A stretch of 64,000 nucleotides of DNA from DATFES01 sp035457725 (GCA_035457725.1 DATIBC010000065.1:10196-74195); one strand, 5' to 3'; shown: positions 1 to 8,581, counted from the first letter of the stretch. Translations and numbers: made by a program. Notes: generated from the sequence alone by a model not told the origin.

Positions 1-438
1 GTCGCGACGTCGACGTTGGTCGGAACCTACCTCACCGAGGTCCAGGCGCCGCAAAAGCTGGCCCAGGCCATCTCCGACTTCACGAGCAACAAATGGGTCG
101 TCCTGGCGCTGCTCAATGTCTTGTTCCTCATTCTCGGGCTGTTCCTCCATTCGGCTGCGGCGATCATCCTCACCGTGCCGGTGGTGATGCCGCTGGTCCG
201 CGAGGTCGGCATCGACCCGGTGCATTTTGGCTTGATCGTGACGGTCAATCTCGGGATCGGCCAGCAAACGCCGCCGGTGGCCAGCGTCCTAATGACCGCC
301 TGCGCCGTCGCCAAGGCCGACGTATGGGAGGTCAGCAAGGTCAATATATGGTTCGTCGGCGTCCTCTTCGTCGTCCTGCTGCTGTGCACCTATATCCCGT
401 TTATTCCGCTCGCCCTCGTCGAGTATTTCTACCGTTGA
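1..438 (+). CDS. TRAP transporter large permease, DctM family (5' end outside window)
   Basis: This is the C-terminal part (about 145 residues) of a DctM-type TRAP large permease, the ion-coupled channel subunit that moves organic acids delivered by a periplasmic binding protein. The reading frame is open from base 1, so the gene begins upstream. At least two strongly hydrophobic helices are visible, along with the conserved NLGIGQQTPPVA segment that in DctM proteins lies in the substrate path. The stop is followed after 22 bases by a crotonase gene on the same strand, so it probably heads the same operon. A second, complete TRAP system lies at 7.6-10.5 kb. Confidence 0.9.
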   Translation, partial: VATSTLVGTYLTEVQAPQKLAQAISDFTSNKWVVLALLNVLFLILGLFLHSAAAIILTVPVVMPLVREVGIDPVHFGLIVTVNLGIGQQTPPVASVLMTACAVAKADVWEVSKVNIWFVGVLFVVLLLCTYIPFIPLALVEYFYR

Positions 439-460
439 CGCTTCAGCCGAGGACCGCGCC

Positions 461-1240
461 ATGACCGACGTCGTCTACACCGAGCGCGACGGCGACATCG
501 CCACCATCGTGCTCAATCGGCCCGAGCGAATGAACGCGCTCAATCGGCCGGCCTGGGAAAGGCTCGGCGACCAACTCGAGGCGCTGGCCAAAGATGATCG
601 CGTACGCTGCGTCGTTCTGCGCGGCGCCGGAACCCGCGCCTTCGCCGCCGGCGCCGACATCCAGGAGTTCCAGAACGAACGGGCCACCGCCGCGCAGGCA
701 CGCGCCTATGACCAATGGGCGACGCGGGTCACCGAAGGGTTGGCGAATTTTCCCCATCCGACGATCGCGCTCATCATGGGGGCATGCGTCGGCGGAGGAC
801 TGGAAGTGGCGGCGGTCTGCGATATGCGGATTTGCGGCCATTCGAGCCGCTTCGGCGTGCCGATCAACCGGCTCGGCAACACCATCGCTTATCCCGAACT
901 CAAGGGCCTGCTGGCACTGGTCGGCCGCGCCACGACGCTGGAGATTCTGCTCGAAGGGCGCGTATTCGGCGCCGATGAAGCCTATGCCAAAGGGCTGGTC
1001 AGCCGCGTCGTCGACGACGACAAAGTTGAGGAGGAAGCCTACGCGGTCGCTCGACGGGTCGCCGCTGGCGCTCCGCTCGTCAATCGCTGGCATAAGCAGT
1101 TCATCCGCAAGCTCGAAAGTGGAGCGCCGATTACCGAGGCGGACGTAATCGAGAATTATCGATGCTACGACAGCGAAGATTTTCGCGAGGGCGTCGCCGC
1201 CTTCGTCGCCAAACGCAAGCCGGAGTTCAAGGGACGTTGA
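461..1240 (+). CDS. Enoyl-CoA hydratase/isomerase (crotonase) family protein
   Basis: A 259-residue crotonase-fold protein acting on an acyl-CoA in the cytoplasm. The CoA-binding segment AFAAGADIQEF lies near residues 60-70 and the oxyanion-hole glycines GGGLE near 111-115. The first catalytic glutamate of true hydratases matches Glu115. The second, normally right after the proline of FGxPE, is isoleucine here (FGVPIN, residues 131-136). Simple water addition is therefore not assured, and isomerase, decarboxylase or hydrolase activity is equally possible. It sits 22 bases after a TRAP permease and 4 bases before a CoA-transferase, so the three genes form one transcription unit. Family certain, reaction uncertain. 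Confidence 0.9.
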   Translation: MTDVVYTERDGDIATIVLNRPERMNALNRPAWERLGDQLEALAKDDRVRCVVLRGAGTRAFAAGADIQEFQNERATAAQARAYDQWATRVTEGLANFPHPTIALIMGACVGGGLEVAAVCDMRICGHSSRFGVPINRLGNTIAYPELKGLLALVGRATTLEILLEGRVFGADEAYAKGLVSRVVDDDKVEEEAYAVARRVAAGAPLVNRWHKQFIRKLESGAPITEADVIENYRCYDSEDFREGVAAFVAKRKPEFKGR

Positions 1241-1244
1241 GCCG

Positions 1245-2453
1245 ATGAGCGGAACCGCCGGCCCGCTCGACGGCGTCAAGGTCGTCGAGCTGGCCCATAT
1301 CATGGCTGGACCGGTGTGTGGCTTGATGCTGGCCGACCTTGGCGCCGACGTCATCAAGGTTGAAAAGGTGCCCGGCGGTGACGATACGCGCCGCATGACT
1401 CCGCCCGAGATCGCCGGAGAGTCGGCGGCATTCATGATGATGAACCGCAACAAGCGTGGCATCGCGGTCGACCTCAAGATGCAGGGTGGCGCTTCTGTCT
1501 TGCGGCGCTTGCTCGAGCGGACCGATGTGCTGATCGAGAACTATCGCAAGGGCACGATGGAGCGACTCGGGTTGGGCTACGAGGCGCTGCGCAGGCTCAA
1601 TCCGAGTCTGATTTATTGCGAGGTGTCGGGCTTCGGGCGCTCCGGGCCATATGCCGATCGCGGCGGCTTCGACCTGATCGCGCAAGGAATGAGCGGACTG
1701 ATGAGCATCACCGGGGAGGGGCCAGGACGGCCGCCAGTCAAGGTCGGCGCGCCGCTCACCGACATCACCGCAGGAATCCTCGCCGCGTTGGGCGTGCTCG
1801 CCGCCTATATACGGCGGCTCAAGACTGGCGAGGGCCAGAAGGTCGATACCTCGCTGTTCGAGGCCGGCATCGTCCATACCTACTGGCAATCGGCGATCTG
1901 CCTTGCGACCGGTGAGTCACCCCGGCCATTGGGCTCGGCGCACCCACTGAATGCCCCCTATCAGGCGTTCGCGACGAGCGACGGCTGGATCAACGTCGGC
2001 GCCGCGAACCAGGCGAACTGGGAACGTTTCGTGCAAGTGATCGATGCGCCCGGGCTGCTTGGCGATGCGCGGTTCGAGACCAACGCCGGTCGCATGGCCA
2101 ATCTCGCGGCCCTGGTCGGCGAGGTCGAGCAGCGCATGCGGGCGCGCACGACCACCGAGTGGTTGGCCAGGCTCGAAGCGGCGGGCGTCCCGGCCGGCCC
2201 AGTGTTGTCGATCGGCGAAATGCATCGCGATCCGCAGACGCTGGCCCGTCAGATGGTCGTCGAAACGCACCATTTGACGGCTGGGGCGGTCAAGACGCTC
2301 GGACTTCCAGTCAAGCTCTCGGCGACGCCCGGCGGGGTACGGCGGCCGGCGCCTGTGTATGGCGAGCACACGCGCGAAGTGCTGCGCGAGCACAATTTTT
2401 CCGCCGCGGAGATCGCGCGATTGATCGCCGAGCGCGCGGTGATCGCCCGCTGA
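1245..2453 (+). CDS. Class III (CaiB/BaiF/FRC) CoA-transferase 1
   Basis: A 402-residue family III CoA-transferase, which moves CoA from a donor thioester to a carboxylic acid. The N-terminal half has the family segment GPVCGLMLADLGADVIKVE (residues 22-40). The catalytic aspartate expected from formyl-CoA transferase falls at Asp173 in PLTDITAG. Length matches the family (about 400). It starts 4 bases after the crotonase stop, so the two are coupled. A second member of the family at 4.5 kb suggests either two substrates or a heteromeric enzyme. The acid substrate cannot be read from sequence; a citrate-like or dicarboxylic acid is inferred from the neighbouring citryl-CoA-lyase-like gene. Confidence 0.93.
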   Translation: MSGTAGPLDGVKVVELAHIMAGPVCGLMLADLGADVIKVEKVPGGDDTRRMTPPEIAGESAAFMMMNRNKRGIAVDLKMQGGASVLRRLLERTDVLIENYRKGTMERLGLGYEALRRLNPSLIYCEVSGFGRSGPYADRGGFDLIAQGMSGLMSITGEGPGRPPVKVGAPLTDITAGILAALGVLAAYIRRLKTGEGQKVDTSLFEAGIVHTYWQSAICLATGESPRPLGSAHPLNAPYQAFATSDGWINVGAANQANWERFVQVIDAPGLLGDARFETNAGRMANLAALVGEVEQRMRARTTTEWLARLEAAGVPAGPVLSIGEMHRDPQTLARQMVVETHHLTAGAVKTLGLPVKLSATPGGVRRPAPVYGEHTREVLREHNFSAAEIARLIAERAVIAR

Positions 2454-2526
2454 GCGCAGGCCGCACGGCCGTCGCGAAGCGGTTCGTCCCTTGCGCGGTA
2501 GAGGCAAAAGGTAGGTAAATCGCGCC

Positions 2527-3369
2527 ATGAGCGAAACCGCGTTCGCCAGCGAGCCGTATGTGCGGTTAGGCGCATTTCTTGGCGTGCTGGCGGTCATGAT
2601 GCTGTGGGAGGCGTGGGCGCCACGGCGCAGCCTTCGCGTCGGACGCTGGGCGCGTTGGCCCTCGAACCTCGGCGTCGTCGCGCTCGACACGGTACTGGTG
2701 CGGGTGCTGGCGCCGATTTTGCCGGTGTCGCTCGCTCTCATCTGCGCGAGCCAAGGCTGGGGTCTGCTCAACGCATACCCCGTACCGTCGCTGCCGGCCA
2801 TCGTCATCGGCATCATCGCGCTGGATTTAGCGATCTACTTGCAACACGTCATGTTCCATGCCGTGCCGGCCCTGTGGCGGCTGCATCGCATGCATCATGC
2901 CGATCTCGATTTCGACGTGACGACCGGGGTTCGTTTCCATCCGATCGAAATCCTGCTGTCGATCGCGATTAAGCTTGGGGTCGTCGCGGCGCTCGGGCCG
3001 CCGGCGTTGGCGGTGGCGATCTTTGAGGTGCTGCTCAACGCCACTTCGATGTTCAATCACGGCAACGTCATGCTGCCGGCATCGCTCGACCGTGTTCTGC
3101 GCCGGTTCGTCGTCACGCCCGACATGCATCGCGTGCACCATTCGATCCTGCCGCACGAGACCAACAGCAATTTCGGTTTCAATCTGCCGTGGTGGGACCG
3201 GCTTTTTGGCACGTATCGCGCCCAGCCGAAGGCCGGACACCCCGATATGACGATCGGACTCACGGAGTTCCGTGACCCACGCGAGCTCAGGCTCGACCGT
3301 ATGCTGCTTCAGCCATGGCGTGGACCCGCCGGAGATTACCCCATCGATCGCCGCGGCGAAGATGCGTGA
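2527..3369 (+). CDS. Sterol desaturase / fatty acid hydroxylase superfamily membrane protein
   Basis: A 280-residue integral membrane protein with the diiron histidine clusters of the superfamily: H107-x3-H111, H120-x2-HH (123-124), and H201-x2-HH (204-205), plus His138 in RFHP. Four or so hydrophobic segments (about 12-28, 48-75, 90-106, 142-172) hold the clusters on the cytoplasmic side. Members hydroxylate or desaturate lipids, sterols or carotenoids with O2. It lies 73 bases after the CoA-transferase in the same orientation. A lipid hydroxylase is unexpected among acid-CoA genes, so it could act on a different substrate or be a passenger. Family sure, substrate unknown. Confidence 0.9.
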   Translation: MSETAFASEPYVRLGAFLGVLAVMMLWEAWAPRRSLRVGRWARWPSNLGVVALDTVLVRVLAPILPVSLALICASQGWGLLNAYPVPSLPAIVIGIIALDLAIYLQHVMFHAVPALWRLHRMHHADLDFDVTTGVRFHPIEILLSIAIKLGVVAALGPPALAVAIFEVLLNATSMFNHGNVMLPASLDRVLRRFVVTPDMHRVHHSILPHETNSNFGFNLPWWDRLFGTYRAQPKAGHPDMTIGLTEFRDPRELRLDRMLLQPWRGPAGDYPIDRRGEDA

Positions 3370-3456
3370 ACGACGGCGGCGGTTGGTCTTGCGCATTATC
3401 GGGAGCGCCGAGACGCGGCGAGACTGACCCCCGGCCGACCGGGGGAGGGCCTCGAG

Positions 3457-3811
3457 ATGCGCCATCTATTCATCATCGATGCCGCACCGTACGGCAGCGA
3501 ACGCACAAACGACGCCATGCGTCTTGCCAACGCCTTGGCCAAGGCCGGCGCCGGCGATATGGTGACCGTGTTCTTGATGGCCGATTCGGTCCTCGCCGCC
3601 AAGCGCGAGGCAGGCCATGCCGGAGGGCTTCTATAATCTCGAGCGAATGTCGTCCCGACTCGCGGCGCAGGGCGGCGAGGTACTGCTGTGCGGTACTTGT
3701 CTCGCCGCGCGCGGCATCGCCGACCGCGAACTCATCGAAGGCGCACGACGCAGCACGATCGACGCGCTTGCCCAAGCCACGCGATTCGCCGACAAGGTGC
3801 TTGTCTTCTGA
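3457..3811 (+). pseudogene. DsrE/YchN-family protein gene, interrupted by a one-base frameshift
   Basis: Frame 1 from the ATG at 3457 encodes MRHLFIIDAAPYGSERTNDA and continues through FLMADSVLAAKR, then stops at 3636. The rest of the family (PEGFYNLERM, then LLCGTCLAARG with its two cysteines, ending ADKVLVF) continues in frame 2 and stops at 3811. Dropping one base near 3607-3616 restores one 117-residue protein, the length of E. coli YchN, which I recall as closely similar along its whole length. DsrE-like proteins are small cytoplasmic sulfur-relay or regulatory proteins. A strong GGGGGAGGG ribosome site precedes the start. The break is either a recent inactivating mutation or a sequencing error; all family landmarks are otherwise intact. 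Confidence 0.82.
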
Positions 3812-3881
3812 GCCGCCGGTCTGGTTATCTCGGCTCGAGACAATGAAGAAACGCCCGTCGTCGGCGAGGCGGTGGCTCGCA

Positions 3882-4511
3882 ATGAGTTTGGAGGACGTCA
3901 CCATCGAGACGTTGGCGGGCGCAGGGGTCGCGCCGGCGATCCCCGATGTGGCGCGGCTACGCATCGCCGTGTTCCGCGAGTTCCCCTATCTTTATGACGG
4001 CAACGAGGAATACGAGCGCAAATATCTGCGCAAATACGTCGACCTGCCGGAAAGCACGGTCGTCGTAGCGCGCGCCGTAGGCGGAATCGTCGGCGCCTCG
4101 ACCGCCTTGCCGATGGTCAACGCCGGCGGCGAGGTGATCAAGCCGTTTGCCGACGCCGGTTACGATCCGGCGCGAATCTATTACTTCGGCGAGTCGGTTC
4201 TGCTGCGCGAATATCGCGGGCGTGGCTTGGGCGTCGCTTTCTTCGAGCGCCGGGAGGCGCGCGCGCGCGAGCTTGACTTTCCGGTCGTAGCGTTTTGCGC
4301 CGTCGACCGGCCGCAAGATCACCCGCGCCGCCCGAAGGATTACGTTCCACTTGATGCCTTCTGGAGGAAACGCGGCTACGCAAAACGTGCGGATTTGCGC
4401 TGTCGCTTCGCGTGGAAGGAGATCGGCGAGACCGCGGCATCGCCGAAGTGCCTGACCTTTTGGCTCAAGGAACTGGTCCATGGCGCGCTCGAAGGGAGAC
4501 AACGGCCATGA
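3882..4511 (+). CDS. GNAT-family N-acetyltransferase
   Basis: A 209-residue protein with a GNAT-like fold. The acetyl-CoA pyrophosphate loop is visible as YRGRGLG after the beta strand YYFGESVLL, and the C-terminal half ends with a GY-type motif (KRGYAKRADL). Substrate unknown. The start at 3882 is chosen because the conserved region begins directly after it and a GAGG lies 12 bases upstream; an in-frame ATG at 3843 would add 13 basic residues. The stop overlaps the next CoA-transferase start (ATGA at 4508-4511), tying it to the catabolic operon. It may detoxify or regulate an intermediate, but that is inference. Confidence 0.8.
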   Translation: MSLEDVTIETLAGAGVAPAIPDVARLRIAVFREFPYLYDGNEEYERKYLRKYVDLPESTVVVARAVGGIVGASTALPMVNAGGEVIKPFADAGYDPARIYYFGESVLLREYRGRGLGVAFFERREARARELDFPVVAFCAVDRPQDHPRRPKDYVPLDAFWRKRGYAKRADLRCRFAWKEIGETAASPKCLTFWLKELVHGALEGRQRP

Positions 4512-5728
4512 GCGACCGCGACGCTGCTCGGCCGCCGCTCGCCGGAATCAAGATCCTCGATCTCACCAACGTGCTTGCCGGCCCCTTCTGCTGTTATCAA
4601 CTGGCGCTGCTCGGCGCCGACGTCATCAAAGTCGAAACGCCGGGGTCCGGTGACCTTGCGCGGCAGCTCGGCGCCGATCCGGCGCTGAACCGCGTCAAGA
4701 TGGGCGCCTCATTTCTAGCGCAGAACGCCGGCAAGCGTTCGCTGACGATAAATCTGAAACACCCGAATGGCCGCGCGCTTCTGTTGCGGCTCGTCGGTGG
4801 CGCCGACGCCTTGGTCGAGAGCTTCCGTCCCGGTGTCATGGCGCGTCTCAATGTCGGGCCCGAGACGTTGCGCGCGGCCAACCCGCGCCTCGTCTATTGC
4901 GCGATTTCCGGCTTCGGGCAGACCGGGCCGCTTCGCGACCGTCCCGCCTACGATCAGATCGTCCAGGGCTTGTCAGGCGCGATGAGCATCACCGGCGATA
5001 CGGCGACGGCGCCACTGCGGGTGGGATATCCGGTGAGCGATACGACGGCGGGCGTGACCGCGGCCATGGCGGTGGCGGCGGCGCTGGTGCGCGCCGCGCG
5101 CACCGGCACCGGCGCGTTCATCGACTGCTCGATGCTGGAATCGACCATTGCCACCGAGGCGTGGGTCGTGTCGAACTACCTGATCGCCGGGCAGACGCCG
5201 GAGCCGATGGGAAACGAGAACCGCACCGCGGCGCCTTCCGGCGCGTTCCGTACCGGAGACGGACTAATCAACATAGCCGCCAACAAGCAGGAGCATTTCG
5301 AGGCGGTGGTGCGCGTCGCCAGACGCCCGGACCTGATCGACGACCCGCGATTCAAGGATCGCGAGGACCGTAAGACGAATCGCTACGCGCTCAAGGAAAT
5401 CCTCGAGTCGGCGCTCGCCGCGAAATCGGCCGAAGAGTGGGAGATCCTTTTGAACGATGCCGGGGTACCCGCCGGACGCGTCCTGTCGGTGCCGCAGGCG
5501 CTGGCCGAGCCGCAGGTCGTCGAGCGCGGCTTCCTGCGGCGCTTCGAGCGCGTGGCGGGCGTCGGGCGCGACATCGCCGTGGTCAACGGCGGGTTCCGCC
5601 TTGCCGGCGAGCCGGCGACCGAACTCTTACCGCCGCCGACGCTGGGCCAGCACAGCGAAGAGATTCTCCGCGAACTCGGGCTCGGCGAAGACGAGATTGC
5701 CGGTCTCAGAAAGGAAGGCGCGATATGA
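4508..5728 (+). CDS. Class III (CaiB/BaiF/FRC) CoA-transferase 2
   Basis: A 406-residue family III CoA-transferase with the usual N-terminal block (VLAGPFCCYQLALLGADVIK, residues 22-41) and the catalytic aspartate at Asp178 in YPVSDTTAG. It differs clearly from the first copy (for example QLGADPALNRV in place of RRMTPPEIAG), so this is an old paralogue and not a recent duplication. Start and stop both use ATGA overlaps, with the GNAT gene before it and the citryl-CoA-lyase-like gene after it. That strict coupling points to CoA activation of the acid that the next enzyme cleaves. Exact donor and acceptor are unknown. Confidence 0.93.
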   Translation: MSDRDAARPPLAGIKILDLTNVLAGPFCCYQLALLGADVIKVETPGSGDLARQLGADPALNRVKMGASFLAQNAGKRSLTINLKHPNGRALLLRLVGGADALVESFRPGVMARLNVGPETLRAANPRLVYCAISGFGQTGPLRDRPAYDQIVQGLSGAMSITGDTATAPLRVGYPVSDTTAGVTAAMAVAAALVRAARTGTGAFIDCSMLESTIATEAWVVSNYLIAGQTPEPMGNENRTAAPSGAFRTGDGLINIAANKQEHFEAVVRVARRPDLIDDPRFKDREDRKTNRYALKEILESALAAKSAEEWEILLNDAGVPAGRVLSVPQALAEPQVVERGFLRRFERVAGVGRDIAVVNGGFRLAGEPATELLPPPTLGQHSEEILRELGLGEDEIAGLRKEGAI

Positions 5729-6567
5729 GCGAGAGCGCGATGGATGCCGGCCAAAAGGCGGCGCGCGATTGGTGGCGCACCGAGGTCATCGACATCTCGC
5801 CCGGCGTGATCCGTATGCGCGGCTATCCGGTCGAGCAACTGATCGGCCGCATCGATTTTCCGCAAATGATCTGGCTCATGCTGCGCGGCACACTGCCCTC
5901 GAAGGCCGAGGCCGATCTGCTGACCGCCACGCTCGTCGCCTCGGTCGATCACGGGCCGCAAGCGCCGTCGATCGCCATCGCCCGCATGGCGGCGACCTGC
6001 GGCGTCGGTATCAACAACGCCATGGCCTCGGCGATCAACGTGCTTGGCGACGTGCATGGTGGCGCCGGCGAGCAGGCGATGCTGCTTTATTCCGACATCG
6101 CTGGCGCTCGGGAGAGGGGCGTGGCCGTGGCCGTCGCCACCGCGGCGGCGCTCGACGCCTTCTTTGCGCGCGGCGAAAAATTCGTGCCCGGGTTCGGGCA
6201 CCGCTTCCATCCAGTTGATCCGCGGGCGCCACGGCTGCTCGAAATCGTCGACGCGGCGGCCAAGGCTGGCACCGTGCCCGGCCATTTCGCCGCAATCGGC
6301 CGCGCCGTCGAGGCCGATCTCATGCGTCGTAAAGGCAAGCGCGTGCCGATGAACATCGATGGCGTTTCGGCGGTGGTCTTCGCCGAACTCGGCTTTCCGC
6401 CGCCGTTGGGCCGCGGCTTATTCATCCTCGCGCGCGCCGTCGGAATTCTCGCCCACGCTTGGGAGCAGACGCAACAGGGCGGGCGCAACAAGGGACCAAT
6501 CCCGCCCGAGTTCCTCTACAGCTATACCGGCGCTCCGGCGCGAGACGTGGACAAGGATCTTCGCTGA
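5725..6567 (+). CDS. Citryl-CoA lyase-like protein (citrate synthase fold)
   Basis: A 280-residue protein of the citrate synthase superfamily, much shorter than citrate synthase (about 370-430) and close to the size known for stand-alone citryl-CoA lyase. The three catalytic residues can be aligned: His111 in DVHGGAGE, His159 in PGFGHRFH and Asp212 in NIDGVSA. Known members split citryl-CoA to acetyl-CoA and oxaloacetate. Being coupled by ATGA to a class III CoA-transferase, it most likely cleaves a CoA thioester formed by that enzyme. The GHRxHPxDPRA arginine set for the carboxylates is present. The true substrate may be citryl-CoA or a substituted analogue. Confidence 0.88.
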   Translation: MSESAMDAGQKAARDWWRTEVIDISPGVIRMRGYPVEQLIGRIDFPQMIWLMLRGTLPSKAEADLLTATLVASVDHGPQAPSIAIARMAATCGVGINNAMASAINVLGDVHGGAGEQAMLLYSDIAGARERGVAVAVATAAALDAFFARGEKFVPGFGHRFHPVDPRAPRLLEIVDAAAKAGTVPGHFAAIGRAVEADLMRRKGKRVPMNIDGVSAVVFAELGFPPPLGRGLFILARAVGILAHAWEQTQQGGRNKGPIPPEFLYSYTGAPARDVDKDLR

Positions 6568-7481
6568 TGCCGTTTCGCGAACCGGCGATCGTTCCGGCGC
6601 AGGTTTTCACTCGCATGCCCGACGAGTTCCGCCGCAAGCGGCGCAATGCCTGGACCGACGCTAATCGCGGCGGGCGCGACATCGATTCGTTTCTCGAAGG
6701 GCCGAGCTTCGATCGCGACGGTAATCTGTGGGTCGTCGACGTGCCTTTTGGCCGTGTGTTCCGAATCGCGCCTTCGGGCAAATGGACACTGGTCGCTGAA
6801 TACGACGGCTGGCCCAACGGGCTCAAGATCCATCGCGACGGGCGCGTTTTTTTGGCCGACTACAAGAACGGCCTGATGATCGTCGATCCGGCGACCGGAC
6901 GGATCGCCCCGGTGCTCGAGGCGCAGTGGAGCGAAAGCTTCAAGGGGCTCAACGATCTGATATTCGCCGCCAACGGCGATCTCTATTTCACCGACCAAGG
7001 GCAGACTGGCTGGCACGATCCGAGCGGGCGCGTCTATCGCCTGTCGAGCGCCGGGCGGCTCGACCGCCTGATGGCGACGATTCCCAGTCCGAACGGAATC
7101 GCCCTGAACCTCGCCGAAACCCAGATCTATGTTGCAGTGACGCGCGACAATTCGGTGTGGCGTCTGCCATTGATGCTCGATGGCAGCGTCTCGAAGGCCG
7201 GAGCGTGGATCAGGCTGTCAGGCGGCCACGCCGGCCCCGACGGCATGGCGCTCGACGGGGAAGGCGGGCTGATCGTCTGCCAGCTCGGTATCGGCGTGTG
7301 GCGGTTCGACGCCTTGGGCCGTCCGACCCATCTGGTCGAGCTCGGCGCCGAGGCATATGGCACCAATGTCGCTTTCGGTGGCCCTGAGCGGCGCACTCTG
7401 TTCATCACCGAATCCGAGCAGGGCGTGATCCTCATGGCCGAGATGCCGGCGCCCGGTCGCCGCCTATTCTCGCATGACTGA
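6567..7481 (+). CDS. SMP-30/gluconolactonase/LRE family protein
   Basis: A 304-residue six-bladed propeller of the SMP-30/gluconolactonase family. These enzymes use a metal held by Glu, Asn and Asp to open lactones. Visible landmarks are EGPSFDRDGNLWVVD (about 44-58, metal Glu), GLNDLIFAANGDLYFTD (metal Asn with the following strand), PSPNGIAL and GPDGMALDGEGGL (metal Asp loop). No signal peptide, so cytoplasmic. The start codon overlaps the previous stop (TGATG at 6565-6569), making it the last gene of the coupled run. A lactone form of the transported acid could be its substrate. Confidence 0.9.
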   Translation: MPFREPAIVPAQVFTRMPDEFRRKRRNAWTDANRGGRDIDSFLEGPSFDRDGNLWVVDVPFGRVFRIAPSGKWTLVAEYDGWPNGLKIHRDGRVFLADYKNGLMIVDPATGRIAPVLEAQWSESFKGLNDLIFAANGDLYFTDQGQTGWHDPSGRVYRLSSAGRLDRLMATIPSPNGIALNLAETQIYVAVTRDNSVWRLPLMLDGSVSKAGAWIRLSGGHAGPDGMALDGEGGLIVCQLGIGVWRFDALGRPTHLVELGAEAYGTNVAFGGPERRTLFITESEQGVILMAEMPAPGRRLFSHD

Positions 7482-7493
7482 GTTGCCGGCAAC
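7482..7493. promoter_or_regulatory. 12-bp perfect palindrome at the head of the dctP leader
   Basis: GTTGCCGGCAAC reads identically on both strands and starts on the base after the lactonase stop. About 30 bases downstream a TTGACG (7523-7528) followed 17 bases later by a weak CAGCAT could be the promoter of the TRAP operon. The palindrome may be an operator for it. No trailing T run, so not a terminator. Confidence 0.3.
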
Positions 7494-7606
7494 CCCTCAA
7501 ACCCGCGAGAAGGCTATCTTTCTTGACGATCCTGGCGGGCTCGGCCAGCATGGCGCGCGCCCGAACCGGGCCGGACAGGGATCACGACAACAGAACGGGG
7601 ACCGTC

Positions 7607-8581
7607 ATGCACCAGATCTCCATCTTCGCCGCCGCGACGGCGTTGGCGCTTTCGGCCGGCGCGGCAAGCGCGCAAACAAAGTGGGATATGCCGACGCCGT
7701 ATGCGCCGGGCGAGTTCCACACGGTCAACATCGCCCAATTCGCCGACGAGGTTAAGAAGGCGAGCGGCGGCAAACTTGAAATCGTCGTTCACCCGGCCGC
7801 TTCGCTGCTGCCGCTGCCGCAGATCAAGCGCAATATCCAGACCGGTCAGGTGCAGATTGGCGAGATCTTGCTAAGCTCGCTCGAGAACGAGGATCCGATA
7901 TACGGAATCGATACCGTGCCTTTCCTCGTCACGAGCTACGACGCGGCGAAAAAGCTTGCGGATTCGTCCCTGCCGATTCTCCGCGAGCGGATGATGAAGC
8001 AGGGAATCCGCATCCTGTACGCCGTTCCATGGCCGCCGCAGGGCTTCTACGCCAGCAAGGCGATCAACGGCGTCGCCGATATGAAGGGCTTAAAGTTCCG
8101 TTCCTACGGCCCGTCGGCAGCGCGCTTCGGCGAGCTGGTCGGCGCCTCGGTGCAGACGATCCAGGCGGCCGAGCTGAGCCAGGCGCTCGCCACTGGGCGC
8201 ATCAACTCGATGATCACCTCCGGCGCCACCGGCTCCGGCGTCAAGGTATGGGAAAGCGACGTCAAATGGTTCTACGAGATGGACGCCTGGCTGCCGAAGA
8301 ACGCCGTTATCGTCAACGAATCGGCTTTCAAGGGCCTCGATCAGGCGACCCAGAATGCGCTGCTCAAGGCCGCTGCCGACGCCGAGACGCGCGGTTACGA
8401 GCTTAGCAAGAAGCGCACTGCCGACTCGCTTGTACTGCTCAAGCAGAACGGCATGAATGTCCAGAAACCGAGCCCGCAGCTCATCGCCGACCTCAAGAAG
8501 GTTGGAGCGGCGATGGCGGAAGACTGGGAGAAGCGTGCGGGCGCGGAGGGCGCCAAGCTTCTCGCGCCGTTTAAGAACTGA
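7607..8581 (+). CDS. TRAP transporter substrate-binding protein, DctP family
   Basis: A 324-residue periplasmic binding protein. The start at 7607 gives a clean Sec signal peptide (hydrophobic core of about 12 residues, cleavage after ASA, residue 22 or so); an in-frame start at 7523 would put a charged extension in front of it. The DctP pattern of binding loops is present (YGPSAARFGELVGA, then QALATGRINSMITS), including the conserved arginine that usually salt-bridges the substrate carboxylate. It delivers an organic acid to the DctQ-DctM pair that follows. Ligand not predictable, but the preceding CoA-transferase/lyase genes are the likely catabolic partners. Confidence 0.93.
   Translation: MHQISIFAAATALALSAGAASAQTKWDMPTPYAPGEFHTVNIAQFADEVKKASGGKLEIVVHPAASLLPLPQIKRNIQTGQVQIGEILLSSLENEDPIYGIDTVPFLVTSYDAAKKLADSSLPILRERMMKQGIRILYAVPWPPQGFYASKAINGVADMKGLKFRSYGPSAARFGELVGASVQTIQAAELSQALATGRINSMITSGATGSGVKVWESDVKWFYEMDAWLPKNAVIVNESAFKGLDQATQNALLKAAADAETRGYELSKKRTADSLVLLKQNGMNVQKPSPQLIADLKKVGAAMAEDWEKRAGAEGAKLLAPFKN

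Noticed and set aside
3315..3881. A longer upstream extension of the GNAT gene (398 residues from 3315)
   Set aside because: The extension crosses the DsrE-like gene in another frame, is Arg/Pro-rich and has no match to the family. The start at 3882 fits the conserved domain.
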